From Saccoglossus kowalevskii (Eukaryota; Hemichordata; Enteropneusta; Harrimaniidae), in NCBI RefSeq assembly GCF_000003605.2, contig NW_003108583.1:87651-99534 (forward strand): a DNA stretch of 11,884 bases, in the 5' to 3' direction. The translations under genes were made by a program, and so were the position numbers. Below are positions 8,672 to 11,884 of the stretch, piece by piece (positions within the stretch are counted from its first letter, which is position 1; every line of letters starts with the position of its first letter). The notes beneath the pieces were generated by a model. The model did no database searches and had not been told where the DNA came from. It was given only the letters and a program-made list of their open reading frames with translations.

Positions 8672-8894
8672 GGTCGGGCAGACCGGATTACTAGACAGCG
8701 GACGTGGTGCAACTGGTCGGATAGTCGATGTATTCAGTGTTAATATTGGACCTGGGACCGATCAATGCGGTCGGTGTTCGGAGTAGACAGTGGTCGGATT
8801 TCAAAGGTTATTTTAACATAGGCGTCTATGGAGAAACTGCGGGGCTACATAAATTGGTCGGTTCTGACAGTAGGTCGGTTTATCCAGGGGTCGG
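8672..8894 (-). repeat. Array of seven CCGACC motifs at the transposon end
   Basis: On the plus strand GGTCGG begins at 8672, 8715, 8769, 8792, 8856, 8873 and 8889, always in the same orientation. The last copy is inside the terminal inverted repeat. Repeated CCGACC in the 5' subterminal region is a feature I associate with pogo/Tigger-like elements of marine invertebrates and could serve transposase binding; that role is inferred. Confidence 0.7.
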
Positions 8895-8912
8895 TTTTGA
8901 CAGGTTTTACAG
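8889..8912 (-). repeat. Right terminal inverted repeat of the pogo/Tigger-like element
   Basis: On the minus strand this reads CTGTAAAACCTGTCAAAACC followed by GACC, and it is followed on the plus strand by TA at 8913-8914. It is probably the 5' end of the original element, because the suspected transposase remnant reads leftward from here. Confidence 0.9.
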
Positions 8913-8914
8913 TA

Positions 8915-9423
8915 TACAAATAGTTGCCCAGGCCAGATTTATCGAAAAGGACATTTTTGATCAAAGCAAGCATTTTGTGAAAGGCTATACTACAAAATCT
9001 CTCGCCCCAATTTCCAATTTTCAATTGGTATGCTAAATTACGGGATATGAGCAGCATATATGTAACATATGACAAGACCAGGTCACTACTACAAGTATAC
9101 GCTGATATGTCAAGTGCGACAGTGGTGGGACAAAAGTACTAAGAGTATTGTTCAAGAATGCAAAAAAAAAATGGTTTAAAATTATTATTATTCACAACAG
9201 TCAATGGTACGGGCTGTGGTATAAAAACAACTGTAATGACTTTAGTATTTCATATCAGTGTATTAGCAAACTACTTGTCAGCCTGTTAACTTGCCAGCGA
9301 CATTTCGTTATCTTTTTGCTTTCAAATTCCTGTCTAATACCCTGTCTCAGTTGTACTTGTAGTCATGTGATAGAGTTATCTCGGTCTGTCATGGTGTAAT
9401 ACAATAGTAACTTGTCATAAATG
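8915..9423. other. Intergenic or intronic stretch, nothing recognised
   Basis: This region lies to the right of the transposon. An 83-codon plus-strand frame at 9148-9399 is Cys-, Leu- and Ser-rich but carries no known motif. It may be the degenerate end of the retroposon suspected from the tail at 9424-9470. Confidence 0.5.
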
Positions 9424-9470
9424 AAATTCTGTAGTTCAGAATATAGAATTCTGATTCTGATTCTTGATTT
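9424..9470 (+). repeat. Possible retroposon 3' tail (ATTCTG repeats)
   Basis: AATTCTG-type units (AAATTCTGTAG, AGAATTCTGATTCTGATTCT) form a short degenerate tandem run. Many LINEs and SINEs end in such microsatellite tails instead of poly-A. No reverse transcriptase motif is visible upstream, so this would be at most the 3' scrap of a truncated copy. Confidence 0.35.
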
Positions 9471-9567
9471 CATATTTCATGACATGTACGACGCAAAATT
9501 ACTTATTTAAACTGTTTTTAAACACATCAAGATGTCATAAATACACGTGTACACATTTTTCATTACA

Positions 9568-9585
9568 GTGAATAAATATTCACTT
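9568..9585. repeat. Short palindrome AGTGAATA-AA-TATTCACT
   Basis: Perfect 8-bp arms surround AA and are followed by a run of T on the plus strand. No gene ends nearby, so no termination role is claimed. Confidence 0.5.
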
Positions 9586-9670
9586 TTTTAACAACGGTTT
9601 TATGTGATTTACATTCAATAGTTAATTTACCACTAATCAATAACAATAATAAAACAACATTTTTGTTTCA

Positions 9671-9734
9671 ATTGCCTCGATTGTAGAGCTCTTTTCAAGC
9701 TCTGTAAATAGAAAAATATAGTTATAGAGGCAAT
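9671..9734. repeat. Two-level hairpin
   Basis: ATTGCCTC (9671-9678) pairs with GAGGCAAT (9727-9734), enclosing a second stem AGAGCT (9685-9690) with AGCTCT (9697-9702). No RNA family was recognised. Confidence 0.55.
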
Positions 9735-9835
9735 CGTGTGTCTGAGTTTGTACTCAATAGAGAATGACGAAACTTAGATTGAGAAGCGAATCCTAAACAC
9801 AATTTAGACGAGATCAATCGACGGTTATCTATTCA

Positions 9836-9986
9836 TTCGTAATCTCTTTGAGGTGGGAACAATTCAACGAGAATTACAAAGGTACTTGATTCAGTCGATA
9901 AACTGTCATTGGCACTGAGTCTAATACACGTCACGGCACAACTTCCCATTGGTCTCCAGGCATCACCAAACAAGCTAATATTTGAG
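9836..9986 (-). CDS. Weak exon candidate, unrecognised cysteine-containing peptide
   Basis: On the minus strand an open frame runs from an AG after AAATATT to a TGA near 9833. It is somewhat GC-richer than its surroundings and includes DAWRPMGSCAVTCIRLSAND and, later, FVILVELFPPQRDYE. A CxxxC pair after a Trp is seen in PAN/Apple-type modules, which often accompany lectin domains, but the rest does not fit well and the acceptor has a poor pyrimidine tract. If real, it would be either an upstream exon of the LDLa/FTP gene (which would need a donor before the stop) or the terminal exon of another minus-strand gene. It may equally be a chance open frame. Confidence 0.18.
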
Positions 9987-10750
9987 TTTATTACGTGCAG
10001 AGAGCGTGACAACCTATGCACGTCGATCTATTTGTAGCTAGGCATTTGGGCAAAATCCCTTACGTCTAGCTGCATTAGGATGGTGAAATTCTACATTAAT
10101 GGTTCAGCATTGTAACAGAGAATAAGTACTGATAATGAAATATAATCATATAACAGCTCCTGATCTAGAGAGTAAATAACACCAACGATTATTAAACAAA
10201 TAATTACCAAAGTAGAGGTCAATATGATATATTCTAATAGTTCTCATGTATTTATATTCCATAGTACCTTCCAAAATTTCTGTCACATGTATGAGCGATA
10301 CACAACGAGTAATAAAATTGCGCTAATAAAATAAATATAAGCTCGATATACGACGTCAACCAATCCAGGAAACCGAGAACCAAGATATCAGCGCTAGCTA
10401 TATACACGGAGCGGCGACTACGGTCGAACCAACCGATTTAGTCGTGTTGTTTGATGATTGTCTCCCGGTTATAGAACATAACTCATCCCAAGTATTGCAA
10501 CTTTTTGAGTAGATAATGGTACAGTTATTCGACCTGTTCGCAATTTGTCCGATAAAACATCGACAAACCTCAAAGATGAATCAGCAGTTACGCAGATGCT
10601 AATATTACGTCTTTGTCTTCTGAGAAGTCAATACACAATATATTGACCGCCAAATTCGCGAATCACAATGACTGATAGGCTACTAATTATGAAGTATAAT
10701 AATATTACATAATTAAAACCAAACTTTATTAACGCAGGATTACTTATACT
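9987..10750. other. Stretch without a supported gene
   Basis: I see no exon that I can defend. On the minus strand a 62-codon frame (10252-10437) contains a hydrophobic run resembling a signal peptide (ELIFILLAQFYYSLCIA), and a TATATA lies upstream of it at about 10398-10403. The frame has no ATG, so it is not called. The promoter of the minus-strand gene could be here or beyond the window; nothing decides it. Confidence 0.45.
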
Positions 10751-10753
10751 ACA

Positions 10754-11436
10754 GGGCGAATAGAGCGCCCAGACTGGTTGCTTTGGAGCGCGCGCGCGAA
10801 TCAGCCCAATTAAATCAAGTGCGCCCCGGGGTCGCATAATGCAAATCACATTTAATATGGGGACGTGCCGTCCTTCGGGGTCGTAACTTTTAGCTGTTTG
10901 GTCTAGAATGAGGTGTAAATGTCCTTGCCTTTTGGTTGAATATCAGGTTTGTCGGTCTAGGATGGGGTCTCGTTTCAGAACTGCGGGCTCATGAAATAAT
11001 CAGTAAATAATACAAAATATCCAAAATACTATGTCCACAAAACAGTGGTTGACCTCTTGAGATTACTGATCATTTCCTGTAAAGCAACAACTTTTTGTGA
11101 ATCATATAAAATGTTGTGTGTTGAAAAGTAAGTAAGTGTTGGTTTTATTTCTCTTGAATTAATCATTCATTCAGATTGATGAGTCCGGGTGATGAGCCGA
11201 TTCAACCTATAACTGAATAAATTGAATGACAATTTGGTCTCTGATGGGATATACAAAATTTGGTCTATAATGGGGTATGGTTTTTGAGGTGAAAATGATT
11301 GATGATGGAGTCTGGGGTTTTACTTCCCGGCCGCACACCCCTACCAAACTGAAAGGCCAGTGCCCGCTGGTGCGTTCCATAGCGCCCGCACGTCGCTGGG
11401 CGAGCGCAATACATAATCAAGTTCGCCCTATTATGA
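10754..11436. repeat. Patch of short GC-richer interspersed repeats, possibly one element
   Basis: Four related short motifs of the form TTTGGTCTA-RATGRGGT occur at 10897, 10953, 11233 and 11259, and a CCGGCCGCACACCCCTACC segment follows at about 11329. The left border CAGGGCGAATAGAGCGCCCAG and the inverted right border, which ends TTCGCCCTA at 11436, share AGGGCGAA and CGCCCAG in the same order. That suggests terminal inverted repeats of a roughly 680-bp element. The flanks share only TTAT, so a target duplication is not convincing and the class is open. Confidence 0.4.
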
Positions 11437-11884
11437 CGTACGTATTCTAAAACTAGGAGACAGAGTAATACGATTCAGAGTCATCACAGCTCGTGTGATA
11501 CTGCTTTCCATTACATACTACAATGTTATCAATACCTCATCCAGTATTGTACTGACCAAATCAATTTTGCTCACTAAAACACATTAGCTATTTATAATTT
11601 GTATTTAAGACATTCAATTATTATAGTACATTTAACCTCCCCCATTGAAAAGGACTATTAGCCAATGTGCTTCCGCGTCTCCGCGTCTCATTGACGGAGG
11701 ATCGATATTTTTTGAACGATCCTTATGTTATTTTATTTGTACCTTCTTGCATTTGTAATGTGATTTTTCTAGTACATCATTTATATTATTTATCATATCT
11801 TGTTTATTGTACCATTTCAGCTGATTTAGATATTTCCAAGCTCGGCTACTTTAACTACTTTAACTACTTTTCATGAATTTCCAT
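11437..11884. other. Right edge, nothing recognised beyond tiny tandem duplications
   Basis: Small duplications such as CCGCGTCT-CCGCGTCT (about 11673-11688) and TTTAACTAC-TTTAACTAC (about 11850-11867) are present. The plus-strand frame at 11667-11876 has no recognisable domain. Confidence 0.5.

Larger units (their letters stand above)
7586..8912 (-). mobile_element. Deleted pogo/Tigger-like DNA transposon with TA target duplication
   Basis: The left end CAGTAAAACCTGTCAAAACC (continuing to CGACC at 7609) and the right end 8889-8912 are inverted repeats matching at 23 of 24 positions; only the second base differs. Each end is flanked directly by TA (7584-7585 and 8913-8914), the Tc1/mariner/pogo target duplication. 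The CAGT start and the AAACCTGTCAAAACCGACC pattern fit Tigger-type ends. The right subterminal region carries seven same-direction GGTCGG copies, and the left has a matching GTCGGTTTATTCAGGG segment. At 1327 bp it is too short for a complete element. Only a decayed, probably C-terminal transposase tail is suspected (8059-8440, minus), so it would be non-autonomous. It is inserted 72 bp upstream of the LDLa exon acceptor. Confidence 0.88.

Noticed and set aside
10252-10437. Minus-strand frame with a signal-peptide-like hydrophobic stretch and a TATATA upstream
   Set aside because: The frame has no ATG between its stops and no supported splice acceptor supplying one, so it cannot be defended as a first exon.
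10839-10846. Perfect octamer ATGCAAAT
   Set aside because: An 8-bp match is expected by chance in AT-rich DNA, and no start site or gene is placed nearby.
11165-11220. Hammerhead-ribozyme-like TTGATGAGTCCGGG sequence flanked by ATTCAG/CTGAAT
   Set aside because: The core CTGATGA reads TTGATGA, losing an essential C. The required GAAA after stem II is absent, and no convincing cleavage triplet or stem III was found.

Overview
The window looks like a piece of nuclear DNA from an invertebrate animal, most likely a mollusc and plausibly a bivalve. It is AT-rich, has short exons with GT-AG borders separated by kilobase introns, and is full of tandem repeats and transposon debris. There are no bacterial-style operons. 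The mollusc assignment is an inference: it rests on the LDLa plus F-type lectin (FTP) protein type, a CCGACC-rich pogo/Tigger-like transposon, and a GGAC-tract repeat of a kind I associate with bivalves. No species can be named.

The one gene I can support is on the minus strand and is cut by the left edge of the window. Three exons are visible. In transcription order they are an LDL-receptor class A module (7394-7513), the N-terminal half of an F-type lectin/fucolectin (FTP) domain (3136-3342), and its C-terminal half (105-318). The splice phases agree (1-1, 1-1, 1-2), and joining the exons gives one continuous secreted or ectodomain-type protein segment of about 180 residues. All six LDLa cysteines and the acidic calcium-site motif are intact. 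The lectin half has lost all three residues of the canonical fucose-binding motif. The first exon, signal peptide, promoter and 3' end are not identified.

Layout from left to right: FTP exon 2 (105-318); a pure (ATATT)39 microsatellite 37 bp from its splice acceptor (356-550); unannotated intron; a 69-bp hairpin (2381-2450) and a roughly 600-bp fold-back inverted repeat (2467-3060); FTP exon 1 (3136-3342); a 4-kb intron holding an 18-bp palindrome, diverged tandem repeats of about 140 bp ending in a GGAC tract (about 5833-6480), and a 19-copy 21-bp minisatellite (6709-7107); the LDLa exon (7394-7513); a 1.3-kb pogo/Tigger-like element with TA target duplication, deleted for most of its transposase (7586-8912); a possible retroposon 3' tail (about 9424-9470); one weak exon candidate (about 9835-9990); and a patch of short GC-richer repeats (about 10750-11440). 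The rest shows nothing I can name.

The long open frames over the minisatellite and microsatellite are by-products of repeats whose unit lengths do not create stops. They are not treated as genes. I found no rRNA, tRNA or CRISPR array.
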